DNA from: Anaerolineales bacterium
GTDB taxonomy: Bacteria > Chloroflexota > Anaerolineae > Anaerolineales > Villigracilaceae
Direction: 5' to 3'
Assembly (NCBI GenBank): GCA_030680795.1
Contig: JAUXUL010000048.1
Location: 1-64,000 of the forward strand
DNA: 64,000 bases
A program made the translations under genes and the position numbers. The notes under the pieces are model-generated. The model saw only the letters and a program-made list of their open reading frames with translations, did not search any database and had not been told where the DNA came from. Every line of letters begins with the position of its first letter. Position 1 is the stretch's first letter. Shown piece after piece: positions 8,113 through 16,135 of this stretch.

Positions 8113-10705
8113 TCTTTTTTGCCTTGGTTAATTTTGTTTTTTTCTTGGGGGAATTCTTCTTTTGTTTCTTCTGCACTTTTGGTTTTTCCAGTGCGGCATT
8201 GATCACTTCATCCACAGATTCAGCAAAAATGAATTTCATGGTATTTCTGATTTCATCTGGAACGTCATCAATATCCGGCTCATTGGGCTTTGGCAGGATC
8301 ACTGTGGTGAGACCATTGCGATGCGCCGCCAGAACTTTCTCTTTGACGCCGCCAATGGCCAGAACCTGACCTCGAAGGGTGATCTCACCAGTCATTCCAA
8401 CCTGAGATTTCACGTTGCGCCCGGTGATCAACGAGACCAGAGAGGTTGCCATTGCCACCCCTGCTGATGGTCCATCTTTTGGCTGCGCGCCGGACGGGAT
8501 GTGCAGGTGTAGATCAAATTTATCGAAAAACTCATGCGGAATATTCAGGGAATCGGCGCGTGAACGGACATAGGATAATGCCGCGCGCGCCGATTCCTGC
8601 ATGACGTTGCCGATGGAACCTGTCACCTGAAAGCCGCGCCCACCGGGCATGGCTGTGGTTTCTATGAATAAAATATCACCGCCAAAGGAAGTCCAGGCCA
8701 GGCCAGGAACGACGCCGGGAATGGAGGTGCGCTTGCTCAGTTCTTCCGGTCCAAGGAAGATCGGGTGGTCGAGATATTCTTCGACAAGTTTGGGAGTGAT
8801 CTCGAACTTATCAAGACTGCCTTCCGCAATTTTCGTGCCGACCTTGCGGCAAACTGCGCCGATCTTACGCTCCAGATTACGCACACCAGCCTCGCGCGTA
8901 TATTGACGCACGATCATCTGCAAGGCTTCGTCGGTAAATCTAACTTCATCTTCACGCAGGCTGTTCTCGCGTATCTGGCGCGGGATCAGATAGCCGCGCG
9001 CAATTGCCATCTTTTCATTTTCGGTATAACCCGAAAGATAGATGATTTCCATTCTGTCACGCAATGCGCGTGGAATTGTCTCGAGTGTGTTGGCGGTGGT
9101 GATGAAAAATACCTGCGAAAGATCATAAGAGACTTCGAGATAATTATCGCGAAATTCGCTGTTCTGTTCCGGGTCGAGTACTTCAAGCAATGCCGAAGCC
9201 GGGTCACCATGAAAATCATTGGTGAGTTTATCCACCTCGTCCAGCATGAAAACCGGGTTCTTTGAATCCACGCGGCGCAGGGATTGCAAAATGCGCCCCG
9301 GCATGGCGCCGATATATGTGCGGCGATGTCCGCGGATCTCGGCCTCGTCCCGCACGCCGCCCAGCGAGGCACGGATGAATTTCCGCTCCATGGCGCGTGC
9401 GATGGATTGACCAAGCGAGGTCTTGCCAACTCCCGGAGGGCCGACAAAACACAAGATCACACCTTCGCGCTCACGACGAATTGCGTCGTCAGAAGCAGGT
9501 TTCACTTCATCCTGGCGGTCAATCCGTAATTTGCGAATTGCAAGAAATTCCAGAATGCGGTCTTTCACGTCTTCCAGCCCGAAATGATCTTTGTTTAAAA
9601 TTTCGCGGGCATGCTTAATTTCAAGATTATCCAGCGTGGATTTTGACCATGGCAGGGTGACCAGCCAATCCAAATAGGTGCGGATGACGCCATACTCTGC
9701 GGCCGCGGTTGGCAAACGGGAGAGGCGATCCAACTCCCTTTTGGCCTGCTTCAGCGCTTCTTCGGGCATTTTCGCATCTTCGATCTTTTTACGAAATTCC
9801 TCGGTCTCTTCGGATTGCTCATCCTTTTCACCCAACTCACGCTGGATGGCTTTCAGCTGCTCGCGCAGGAAGTATTCACGTTGGACTTTTTCGATCTCTC
9901 CACGCGCCTCGTTCTGAATCTTCTGCCCGATTGTCAGGACTTCAGCTTCGCGGACAAGCAGTCCGATCAATTTTTTCAACTTATCGTAAACGGAATCCAA
10001 TTCAAGAATTTCCTGCGCGTCTTTTAAGTCAATGCGCTGGAAGTTGGCAATCGTATAGGCGGTTTGAAGTGGGTCTTCAAGCGAAGTGATCGAGTTGACC
10101 AGTTCATCCGGGAAGGAGGGGATCATTTGCGTGATCTGTTGGAACTGATCTCTCGCATTACGCGCGAGCGCATCCGTCTCAATATTGGTTTCATCATTTT
10201 CAGGCGCAAGGTGGATATGCGCTTTTAGATACGGTTCTTCCGCTACAAATTCGCCGAGACGGAAGCGCGCCATACCCTGCACAAGCAAGCGGACTGTGCC
10301 ATCCGGGGCGCGCAGCAAACGGTGCACGGTTGCAATCGTGCCGAACTGGTATAACTCATTGGGACCGGGGATTTCCTGCTCAGGATTAAGCGCAGCAACA
10401 AGGCCGACCAGTTTATCGCCGCCAACGACTTCATCCACCAATCTGATGGAGCGCGCCTGTCCCACAGTCAGCGGGACTGCGGAGTTGGGATAGACTACCA
10501 CTCCGCGCAAAGGCAGGATAGGAAGCACGTCGGGGAACTTCTGTCCCTCGTTTTTGTCATCAGTTTGGGTGTCGGATGAGATATTTTCCTTGTCTTGAAA
10601 ACGCGAAAAGACCGACGCCATGAAAGAGTTCATCAATTCGTCGTCAGATTCGCCCAGCGCTTGAAAGAATTGTTGTATACCGGATTGCCATCTTTGTGCA
10701 GGCAT
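8078..10705 (-). CDS. lon: ATP-dependent protease Lon
   Basis: Lon degrades misfolded and regulatory cytoplasmic proteins. Order visible: LON substrate-binding N-domain ([21 protein letters not shown]), coiled-coil helical region, AAA+ module (Walker [12 protein letters not shown], Walker [11 protein letters not shown]), and C-terminal protease domain with the catalytic Ser in [11 protein letters not shown] and Lys in [13 protein letters not shown] ~40-residue N-terminal extension and a strongly basic lysine-rich C-terminal tail (~35 residues) are unusual and might add nucleic-acid affinity (inference). I use the ATG at 10705, four bases past the hsp20 stop. A TTG at 10717 overlaps hsp20 and has its Shine-Dalgarno abutting the codon. 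hsp20-lon is a heat-shock-like pair. Confidence 0.96.
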   Translation of the reverse strand: MPAQRWQSGIQQFFQALGESDDELMNSFMASVFSRFQDKENISSDTQTDDKNEGQKFPDVLPILPLRGVVVYPNSAVPLTVGQARSIRLVDEVVGGDKLVGLVAALNPEQEIPGPNELYQFGTIATVHRLLRAPDGTVRLLVQGMARFRLGEFVAEEPYLKAHIHLAPENDETNIETDALARNARDQFQQITQMIPSFPDELVNSITSLEDPLQTAYTIANFQRIDLKDAQEILELDSVYDKLKKLIGLLVREAEVLTIGQKIQNEARGEIEKVQREYFLREQLKAIQRELGEKDEQSEETEEFRKKIEDAKMPEEALKQAKRELDRLSRLPTAAAEYGVIRTYLDWLVTLPWSKSTLDNLEIKHAREILNKDHFGLEDVKDRILEFLAIRKLRIDRQDEVKPASDDAIRREREGVILCFVGPPGVGKTSLGQSIARAMERKFIRASLGGVRDEAEIRGHRRTYIGAMPGRILQSLRRVDSKNPVFMLDEVDKLTNDFHGDPASALLEVLDPEQNSEFRDNYLEVSYDLSQVFFITTANTLETIPRALRDRMEIIYLSGYTENEKMAIARGYLIPRQIRENSLREDEVRFTDEALQMIVRQYTREAGVRNLERKIGAVCRKVGTKIAEGSLDKFEITPKLVEEYLDHPIFLGPEELSKRTSIPGVVPGLAWTSFGGDILFIETTAMPGGRGFQVTGSIGNVMQESARAALSYVRSRADSLNIPHEFFDKFDLHLHIPSGAQPKDGPSAGVAMATSLVSLITGRNVKSQVGMTGEITLRGQVLAIGGVKEKVLAAHRNGLTTVILPKPNEPDIDDVPDEIRNTMKFIFAESVDEVINAALEKPKVQKKQKKNSPKKKTKLTKAKKNVKGKSPARRR

Positions 10706-10709
10706 TGTT

Positions 10710-11108
10710 TTATTCAACCTTGATCTGATTTGGTTTTGCTTTAGGGATAATAATGGTCAGGAAGCCATTCACATATTCGGCCTGCGCCTGCTCAACATTG
10801 ACGGGGACTGGCAGGCCAATGGCTGTTGCAAACTTTCCAAACCTTATTTCCATTTGATGAAATGCGCGCCGCCCGGAAGAATCAGGACGCAGGCCCATGA
10901 CAAGTAATGTGTCGTTTTCGAGGGAAACTTCAAAATCCTCTTCGCGCATCCCCGCTATTTCCACGCGTACGATGTAGGCATCCTCAGTTTCATATGCATC
11001 AGTTGGAGGGCTCCAGACGTTTGAGCGTACCTGCCAACTCACCATACGCAAATTATCACGCCTGGTTTCGATCAGTGTTTCGCTTGATTTGCGAATAACG
11101 GTAGGCAT
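10710..11108 (-). CDS. Hsp20/alpha-crystallin small heat-shock protein
   Basis: 132 aa with an alpha-crystallin domain: [20 protein letters not shown] strands, [12 protein letters not shown], and the conserved [15 protein letters not shown] and [13 protein letters not shown] motifs (the A-x-x-x-n-G-v-L box appears as EYVNGFLTI). The short C-terminus holds PNQIKVE in place of the usual IxI anchor. It acts as an ATP-independent holdase and is placed directly before lon, consistent with joint proteostasis control. The upstream ~170 bp show no CIRCE inverted repeat. Confidence 0.93.
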   Translation of the reverse strand: MPTVIRKSSETLIETRRDNLRMVSWQVRSNVWSPPTDAYETEDAYIVRVEIAGMREEDFEVSLENDTLLVMGLRPDSSGRRAFHQMEIRFGKFATAIGLPVPVNVEQAQAEYVNGFLTIIIPKAKPNQIKVE

Positions 11109-11283
11109 TGAGATTTCTCCTTCTGATTCGCTTTCATCATTAATCAGGACTTTCGCTTGCTAATAAATTATCCGCAAATCTGCATAAATCTTTCAAAAAT
11201 ATTCGTGAGGACTGGCGCAGGTTTATCCTGAGCTGATCGAAGGATGTGCGGAAAAAAGCGAACGTACTAATTATCTTTGTCAG

Positions 11284-11356
11284 TGCCCCCGGCGGGATTC
11301 GAACCCACAACCTCCTGCTTAGAAGGCAGTTGCTCTGTCCATTGAGCTACGGGGGC
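11284..11356 (-). tRNA. tRNA-Arg (anticodon UCU)
   Basis: On the minus strand the acceptor stem GCCCCCG pairs with CGGGGGC, with discriminator A. The D-arm is GCTC..GAGC, the anticodon loop CTTCTAA gives UCU, and the T-arm contains GGTTCGAATCC. CCA is not encoded. It reads AGA/AGG codons. Confidence 0.96.
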
Positions 11357-11367
11357 AATACACCATT

Positions 11368-11811
11368 TTACCCGCCAGATAAAACGCTGGGTTCCTGGCT
11401 CTGGTAAGGTCTTAATCCACGATACACGCGCGGGCCGGCAATCGTTTTCAAGATAATGTCGGCGGAACGGCTAAGCCTCTCGCCAAGTTCTTCGGCAGAC
11501 ATGGGAATATTGCCATTTACCAGAAAAATTCGGAAGACAGCTTCGACCATTGCAGTTCGTTCATTCGTGAACTCAGGGAGCAATGCGCAATGACTTATCA
11601 AGGCATGTTGGACACCATCCACCTGTTTTACTTCAGCGGTTTGGGGGTTGATCCAGTCGATCATTTCGTCTTCTTCGATGTTCGCAAAGGCTTCCTGATG
11701 CTCGGCGCATAACAACGAACGCAGAAAAACACGCCAGTCGCGTTCGTTCTTTTGCCACCATTCAAAATCAATGTGGAATGGTGTTTTTGGAGTTGGTTTT
11801 AGCAGGCTCAT
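11368..11811 (-). CDS. Conserved hypothetical protein (147 aa), paired with the next gene
   Basis: Unrecognised. The sequence is soluble, acidic and tryptophan-rich at the N-terminus (FEWWQKNERDW), with a helical middle and a possible winged-helix-like C-terminal stretch IPMSAEELGERLSRSADIILKTI preceding a YRGLRPY end. Its start overlaps the stop of the upstream 523-aa gene by 4 bp (ATGA), so the two are translationally coupled and probably act together. Confidence 0.6.
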   Translation of the reverse strand: MSLLKPTPKTPFHIDFEWWQKNERDWRVFLRSLLCAEHQEAFANIEEDEMIDWINPQTAEVKQVDGVQHALISHCALLPEFTNERTAMVEAVFRIFLVNGNIPMSAEELGERLSRSADIILKTIAGPRVYRGLRPYQSQEPSVLSGG

Positions 11812-13379
11812 ACAACCTCCTCAGCAAGGCGGAAGTGTAAATCGCCGACATGTTTGAAGACAGGGTTGGTTTCCAACATGGTAAATAGAGGCGCGGGCGG
11901 CACTCGGCGGACGAGATTGACTGCTGCATACATTTCCTGCGCGTGCACATGTCCCTGCGGGTTTGATTTTGCCAATTCACGCATCACAAGTAAAGCCAAA
12001 TCTTCAAACGCGCGTTTCTTTTCCCAAATGGGATCCAATGTTTTGAAATCAGACACATGGATCACCATGCGGTCGTTGAACTCGGCTGTAATGGACTGTT
12101 TCAGCATCGCGAAAACAAATCCGCCGTCAGTGCCAACCATGACCGTGCGCACCCAATCTTTTGAGGAGCGCTGACTTTTTACTTCAACGATCACTTCGCC
12201 GGGTTGTTCGCCTTTGCGTACCTGCACAAGTGAGCCTGGAATTAATTGGTGTGATTTATACCATTCGCGCAATCCAAAGACATAGCCATGCTCGAGCACT
12301 ACCCAGGCAGGGATACGTTGTTTGGTCTTGCCATCTACCAGTGTAAAACGCACGCGCGGCGTTTCATAAGCTGTCGGAAATAATTTGCGAGCCCGCTCAG
12401 ACATGGGTAATGTCCCTGCGCGCAGATGAGGATAGATCAATGAGATCGTGACCGCGGAAATCTCCTCGCGAGGATCAAGTTCCTCGGAGGGAGTCAGTTC
12501 ATCGTCAAGTTGTGATTCGAGGTCCTTCATCGCAGGGCTCATCACAGATCGGTCATGTTCGATCTCAATATAATCCAGCGGCGGTGGGATTTCGCGCACA
12601 TAGTCTGGCTCCAGGCGGCGCAAGCACCACAATACCTGACCCGCAGGACCCACCTCATCAAAGCGGTCATCATCCTGCAACGCATAATTCAAAGAGAATT
12701 CAGCCAGCTTTGGGTTCACACCAGCGGGCAATTCAATATCCTTCATTAATGCTTGAGTGGGAAGCGGTTCGCCGGCGGACATATCCAAAACTGCTTCGGC
12801 AAGATTTAACTGACCTTGATTAATTTCAATCAGCAGCGCGCTCGGGAACCAACGCCCCGCGATCTTCACCAAACCTTCATCGGTATTGAATGCCGCTTCC
12901 AGTTTCGTTTCAACCACATCCCCATGCTCCCGCAAAATATGGGCAGAACTGACCTCGTCACTTTCAGGTGTGGAAAGCGATGTATCATTCAAAAGATGAG
13001 AATCCAGCCTTGCTGCAAACATCCGCTCGGTGCTGTCATCCATTTCAACGATAAGCACATCAAAATCGCTGACGGACGGATTCACGCCCGAACGTACAGC
13101 AAATACTTTACCGCGTACCCAATTCAATGCAGGAAAAACAAGCTGATCGCCAACCTCATATTTTTCCTTCGGGAGAAAACTTCTACCGCCGGCATTTTGC
13201 TTGCTCTCTGCGGCGCTGCGTTCTGCGCGAATGCGCGCCTCCACATATTCAGCGGCAAGATCGCGGGTTGTTAACGGCGTCTCTCGCTCAAAAAGAATAG
13301 TGTGTAGATTTTCAACGTCTTGCGGGGTGACTTGAATGGATAACCAATATTCGTGGGGAAGTTTAAATGCGCCTGCCAT
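11808..13379 (-). CDS. Large conserved hypothetical protein with HARE-HTH-like ends
   Basis: 523 aa, not confidently assignable. The C-terminal segment LALLVMRELAKSNPQGHVHAQEMYAAVN... ending LHFRL, and the N-terminal segment around TILFERETPLTTRDLAAEYV, look like winged-helix/HARE-HTH modules (the fold of HB1/ASXL and RNA polymerase delta), which link DNA or RNA handling proteins. The middle has beta-rich regions (VGDQLVFPALNWVRGKVFAVRSG) reminiscent of SH3/Tudor-like folds. No catalytic motif is seen. It is cotranscribed with the 147-aa gene downstream. The role is unknown; a DNA-binding function is inference only. Confidence 0.6.
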   Translation of the reverse strand: MAGAFKLPHEYWLSIQVTPQDVENLHTILFERETPLTTRDLAAEYVEARIRAERSAAESKQNAGGRSFLPKEKYEVGDQLVFPALNWVRGKVFAVRSGVNPSVSDFDVLIVEMDDSTERMFAARLDSHLLNDTSLSTPESDEVSSAHILREHGDVVETKLEAAFNTDEGLVKIAGRWFPSALLIEINQGQLNLAEAVLDMSAGEPLPTQALMKDIELPAGVNPKLAEFSLNYALQDDDRFDEVGPAGQVLWCLRRLEPDYVREIPPPLDYIEIEHDRSVMSPAMKDLESQLDDELTPSEELDPREEISAVTISLIYPHLRAGTLPMSERARKLFPTAYETPRVRFTLVDGKTKQRIPAWVVLEHGYVFGLREWYKSHQLIPGSLVQVRKGEQPGEVIVEVKSQRSSKDWVRTVMVGTDGGFVFAMLKQSITAEFNDRMVIHVSDFKTLDPIWEKKRAFEDLALLVMRELAKSNPQGHVHAQEMYAAVNLVRRVPPAPLFTMLETNPVFKHVGDLHFRLAEEVV

Positions 13380-13509
13380 ACTCAGCCTTGTAATGAATTT
13401 GCGCCTAACGCGCGGCGATGATTATACCTTACCTTGCACAGGCTATCTATATTACGCAGGGACGCACCGTATTGGTGTACGGCGCTTGTGTCGGGACGAT
13501 GGAAGGGGC

Positions 13510-13555
13510 GCCTCCTCCAAAACGCGACGAACTTCTGTCGCATTTTGGAGGAGGC
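13510..13555. repeat. 19-bp-arm hairpin downstream of the SIMPL lipoprotein gene
   Basis: GCCTCCTCCAAAACGCGAC (13510-13528) is the near-perfect inverse of the arm at 13537-13555, with one mismatch, around an 8-base loop. There is no T-run on either side, so Rho-independent termination is doubtful; it may be an mRNA 3' stabiliser or a repeat. Confidence 0.65.
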
Positions 13556-13577
13556 TGGTTGGTGGCAGAATGACTGT

Positions 13578-14300
13578 TTATTTGATCGTGTATGTGACGT
13601 TGACGGTTACAGAAATTGCCAGTTGTCCAGGTTGGATCGGCACTGCCGCGCTTTCGTAGGCAACACCACCGCCGCCGCCCTTGCCCTCGTAGTAGGGATA
13701 TGGGCTGTTATCGTAGAAGTTGATGGTTTGGATGGCGTCGAGTGTCAGGCCAGCGGCATCTGCCAATTCCTGAGCCTGCACTTTTGCATCTGCCACCGCA
13801 TTCGCGCGGGCTTCCTTTGTGGCTGCGGTTTTATCGGCTACGTCAAATTGAATGCTGTAGATGCTATTCGCGCCCGCGTTGATCGCGGAGTCGAGCAGGT
13901 CGCCGAGCTTGTCGAGGTCGCGCATGGTCACATTGACGGTGTTATCCACTACATAGGTCGTGCCAGAGATTTGGCCAAAGTCATCATACTGCGGGTTCGA
14001 CCAGATGCTGAAATTGGTGGTGTGGATGTCTTTTGCATTCACGCCGGCAGCCTTGATGGCTTCGATCACAGCGTTGGATTGCTCCTTGTTAGTTGCCACT
14101 GCATCAGAAGCGCTCGGACCCTGGGTGTTTACGCCGATGTTGATGTAAGCAATATCGGGGGTCAGGTAGATTTGTCCTAAACCGTTCACATTCAGGGTGC
14201 GAAGGTTTTCGGAAGCGGCCTGGTTAATGGTGGTGGGTCCACAGGCGCTCAAGACGAGGGCCAAAACCAGTACTGCAAAAACAAAAATTTTTGTACGCAT
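13578..14300 (-). CDS. SIMPL-domain (DUF541) lipoprotein
   Basis: Starts MRTKIFVFAVLVLALVLSAC: a lipoprotein signal peptide with lipobox LSAC, so the mature protein is lipidated at the cysteine and anchored outside the membrane. The body has the SIMPL/DUF541 pattern (LNVNGLGQIYLTPDIAYINIGV... YVVDNTVNVTMRDLDKLGDLLDSAINAGAN and AVADAKVQAQELADAAGL). A glycine run precedes the final beta strand. The function of these oligomeric periplasmic/surface proteins is unclear (stress or oxidative phenotypes in some bacteria). The ATG at 14300 is chosen for its GGAGATAAAC ribosome site; longer starts would spoil the signal peptide. Confidence 0.85.
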   Translation of the reverse strand: MRTKIFVFAVLVLALVLSACGPTTINQAASENLRTLNVNGLGQIYLTPDIAYINIGVNTQGPSASDAVATNKEQSNAVIEAIKAAGVNAKDIHTTNFSIWSNPQYDDFGQISGTTYVVDNTVNVTMRDLDKLGDLLDSAINAGANSIYSIQFDVADKTAATKEARANAVADAKVQAQELADAAGLTLDAIQTINFYDNSPYPYYEGKGGGGGVAYESAAVPIQPGQLAISVTVNVTYTIK

Positions 14301-14601
14301 GTTTATCTCCTTTTGTGTTGTAAGCTGTTTCATAGACGAGCCCGCCTTAAAAAAGTTCCCTGGCACCGCAACTATTATAAATTTGCAGGAAGGCGCGGTA
14401 CCTTGTATTTTAGTTCATTTACGGCTAAAATTTTGCAACAAATGTTCTAAATAGGAACTCATGCCGATAAACTATCAGGGAATTTATAAGCAGATCGAAG
14501 AGATTGGCAAAGGCGAGAAGGAAAGAAAAAAGAAGAAAGAAGAGGTGCGAAGCGTCTCGGGTCTTTCTGGACGGGACGCCCTGCGCGGTATGCTGGCGCG
14601 T

Positions 14602-14763
14602 CTGCAGCCGAAAGAGGAAGTTCTGCTGTTGGGCTGGGGCCTGCCGATACAGCTGCCTGCCCGCAGGGGTCACGCAGATATAATGATGCCTTCTGGAATG
14701 TTGGGAGGAGGAGGGAACGCAAAGCGGAGTGAGGCGCAGAATATGAAGGAGTTGGGGTTTTGA
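14602..14763 (+). repeat. Long direct repeat, copy A, upstream of brnT1/brnA1
   Basis: About 162 bp beginning CTGCAGCCGAAAGAGGAAG and ending GGGGTTTTGA. It aligns along its whole length with 15380-15547. It ends 10 bp before the toxin promoter. A plus-strand ORF from 14461 runs through it but breaks in copy B and is not supported as a gene. Confidence 0.85.
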
Positions 14764-14773
14764 AAGAGTATGA

Positions 14774-14806
14774 TTGACGCCATTCTGTATATTATGATAA
14801 TATACA
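14774..14806 (+). promoter_or_regulatory. Promoter and 9-bp-arm operator of brnT1/brnA1
   Basis: TTGACG (14774-14779) and TAATAT (14798-14803) are 18 bp apart. Overlapping the -10 is the palindrome TGTATATTA/TGA/TAATATACA (14786-14806), a good site for the ribbon-helix-helix antitoxin to autorepress. The -10 ends only 6 bases before the ATG at 14810 and no Shine-Dalgarno is present, so the transcript is probably leaderless. Confidence 0.7.
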
Positions 14807-14809
14807 CTC

Positions 14810-15109
14810 ATGATTGACTTGAGCTACGTCACGGGCTTTGATTGGGATGAAAATAACCGCGTGAAGAATTGGGAAAAACACCAGGTTCTAGCAGGTGAAT
14901 GTGAAGAAGTGTTTTTCAATTTACCTCTTCTGCTTGAGTCAGATCCCGATCATTCCCAAAAAGAGCCGCGATACTATGTGCTTGGTCATACAATTGCTGG
15001 CAGGCGTTTGTTTATAGCATTTACGATCCGAGAAGACAAAATTCGAGTTATTTCTGCCCGCGACATGAGTAAAAAGGAGCGCAGTATTTATGAGCAAACC
15101 AATTCCTAA
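14810..15109 (+). CDS. brnT: BrnT-family toxin (type II toxin-antitoxin), copy 1
   Basis: 99 aa with the BrnT ribonuclease pattern: FDWDENNRVKNWEKHQVLAGECEEVF, then YYVLGHTIAGRRLFIAFTIREDKIRVISARDMSKKER. This RelE-like fold cleaves RNA and arrests translation when free. It overlaps the antitoxin gene by 20 bp, toxin first, the usual BrnTA order. It sits between two long direct repeats, which suggests acquisition as a unit. Confidence 0.88.
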   Translation: MIDLSYVTGFDWDENNRVKNWEKHQVLAGECEEVFFNLPLLLESDPDHSQKEPRYYVLGHTIAGRRLFIAFTIREDKIRVISARDMSKKERSIYEQTNS

Positions 15110-15377
15110 ATTCAAAAACGAAGACGAGGAACGCGCTTTTTGGAACGAACATGATTCCTCCGAATATCTGAATTGGAAAAGCGCCGAGCGGGTTTTATTT
15201 CCAAATTTGAAACCATCCACTCGCGCAATTTCCCTGCGCTTGTCAGAATCGCTTCTGGATGCTCTGCGCCAGATGGCAAATGAGCGCGATGTGCCGTATC
15301 AGTCATTAATAAAAATTTTTTTGCAGGAACGGATTGAACGGGACCTAAAATCGCGCCAGTTATCAAACGGGGGATAA
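15090..15377 (+). CDS. brnA: BrnA/CopG-like ribbon-helix-helix antitoxin, copy 1
   Basis: 95 aa. The N-terminal half (KFKNEDEERAFWNEHDSSEYLNW) is the toxin-wrapping region of CopG-type antitoxins and the C-terminal half AISLRLSESLLDALRQMANERDVPYQSLIKIFLQERI is a ribbon-helix-helix DNA-binding domain. It should bind the palindrome at 14786-14806. Its stop is immediately followed by direct repeat copy B. Confidence 0.87.
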   Translation: MSKPIPKFKNEDEERAFWNEHDSSEYLNWKSAERVLFPNLKPSTRAISLRLSESLLDALRQMANERDVPYQSLIKIFLQERIERDLKSRQLSNGG

Positions 15378-15379
15378 AA

Positions 15380-15547
15380 CTGCAGCCGAAAGAGGAAGTC
15401 CCACTGTTGGACTGGGGCCTGCCGATATAGCTGCCTGCCCGCAGGTGATCACGCAGGTATGACGATGCGTTTTGGAAGGAGCTGTTGGGAGGAGGGGGGA
15501 ACGCAAAGCGGAGCGAGGCGCAGAATTTGAAGGAACTTGGATTTTGA
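15380..15547 (+). repeat. Long direct repeat, copy B, downstream of brnA1
   Basis: About 168 bp with the same order of blocks as copy A (CTGCAGCCGAAAGAGGAAG ... GAAGGAACTTGGATTTTGA), with substitutions and small indels that interrupt the ORF present in copy A. It starts two bases after the brnA1 stop. Confidence 0.85.
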
Positions 15548-15621
15548 TAATTGACACTGGTCTCTTAACCAACAATACTCTTGTTTTGTTAAAAGGCACC
15601 GAATTGATGCCTTTTATTTGC

Positions 15622-15656
15622 TTGACAGAAAATATATCATATGATATATTTTCTGT
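15622..15656 (+). promoter_or_regulatory. Promoter with 32-bp perfect palindrome for the MqsR-like/Panacea module
   Basis: TTGACA (15622-15627) and TATATT (15645-15650) are exactly 17 bp apart, a near-consensus sigma-70-type promoter. The spacer and -10 lie in a flawless palindrome whose half-site is ACAGAAAATATATCAT (15625-15640) with its inverse at 15641-15656. A dimeric HTH antitoxin bound here would block RNA polymerase. Confidence 0.85.
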
Positions 15657-15690
15657 GTCAATCATACCAATTGATACAAAAGGAGAAATC

Positions 15691-15720
15691 ATGAGACGAA
15701 AATATCACTTACCCCCTTAG
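15691..15720 (+). other. 9-codon leader ORF, in frame with the toxin but ended by TAG
   Basis: An AAAGGAG ribosome site precedes ATG at 15691, which encodes MRRKYHLPP and then TAG (15718-15720). The same frame resumes three codons later at the toxin TTG. The TAG is part of the toxin Shine-Dalgarno (TAGGAGGT). It could be a coupling leader peptide, or the toxin could originally start at this ATG with the TAG a later nonsense change. Confidence 0.5.
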
Positions 15721-15729
15721 GAGGTTATT

Positions 15730-16089
15730 TTGGCTACGTCGATGGAATCTGTGTTGGATTTCCTGAGGAATTTCAAGGAAATTATGACAAATGGTCAACG
15801 AGGATTGGATATTATTCCCAGAGAAGAGAATAATCAAACAATTATCGAATTGGGTCTGACAAGAAAAAATATAGAAAAAGAAATACTTGAGCTGACTGCA
15901 CAAGATTATTGTTCTGGTCCCGAGGAAGATCACACCAGACCAGGTGTGATATGGAAGTTCGGCAAGAATATTATGCAACGCGAAATTTACATTAAACTCA
16001 AAATAGCCGAAATTGGCAGCGAAAAAATTGCAAAATGTATCTCGTTTCATAAAGCAAATCATAGAATAAATTATCCGTTGAAGAACTAA
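15730..16089 (+). CDS. MqsR-like type II toxin
   Basis: 119 aa. The core LTRKNIEKEILELTAQDYCSGPEEDHTRPG-VIWKFGK-IYIKLKI matches the MqsR-related toxin family (RelE-fold, mRNA interferase), including the Asp-Tyr-x-x-Gly-Pro...D region and the strand that ends with CISFHKANH. It starts with TTG preceded by TAGGAGGT at good spacing. The antitoxin gene follows after 46 bp. The gene is visibly more AT-rich than the flanking housekeeping genes, consistent with transfer. Confidence 0.75.
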   Translation: MATSMESVLDFLRNFKEIMTNGQRGLDIIPREENNQTIIELGLTRKNIEKEILELTAQDYCSGPEEDHTRPGVIWKFGKNIMQREIYIKLKIAEIGSEKIAKCISFHKANHRINYPLKN

Positions 16090-16135
16090 TTCATAGAAAG
16101 ACTATAAAAGATTATAAAAAGAAAGAGAGTTTGCA

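Noticed and set aside
11109-11283. CIRCE heat-shock operator upstream of hsp20-lon
   Set aside because: No GCACTC-N9-GAGTGC inverted repeat is present in the spacer.
14461-14763. Plus-strand ORF MPINYQGIYKQIEEIG...
   Set aside because: It runs through direct repeat copy A, low-complexity Lys/Glu at the start, and copy B has an in-frame stop. No family resemblance, so not called as a gene.
15472-15720. 82-aa ORF ending in MRRKYHLPP
   Set aside because: Only its last ten codons have a plausible start and ribosome site; the upstream part crosses the palindrome and repeat copy B.
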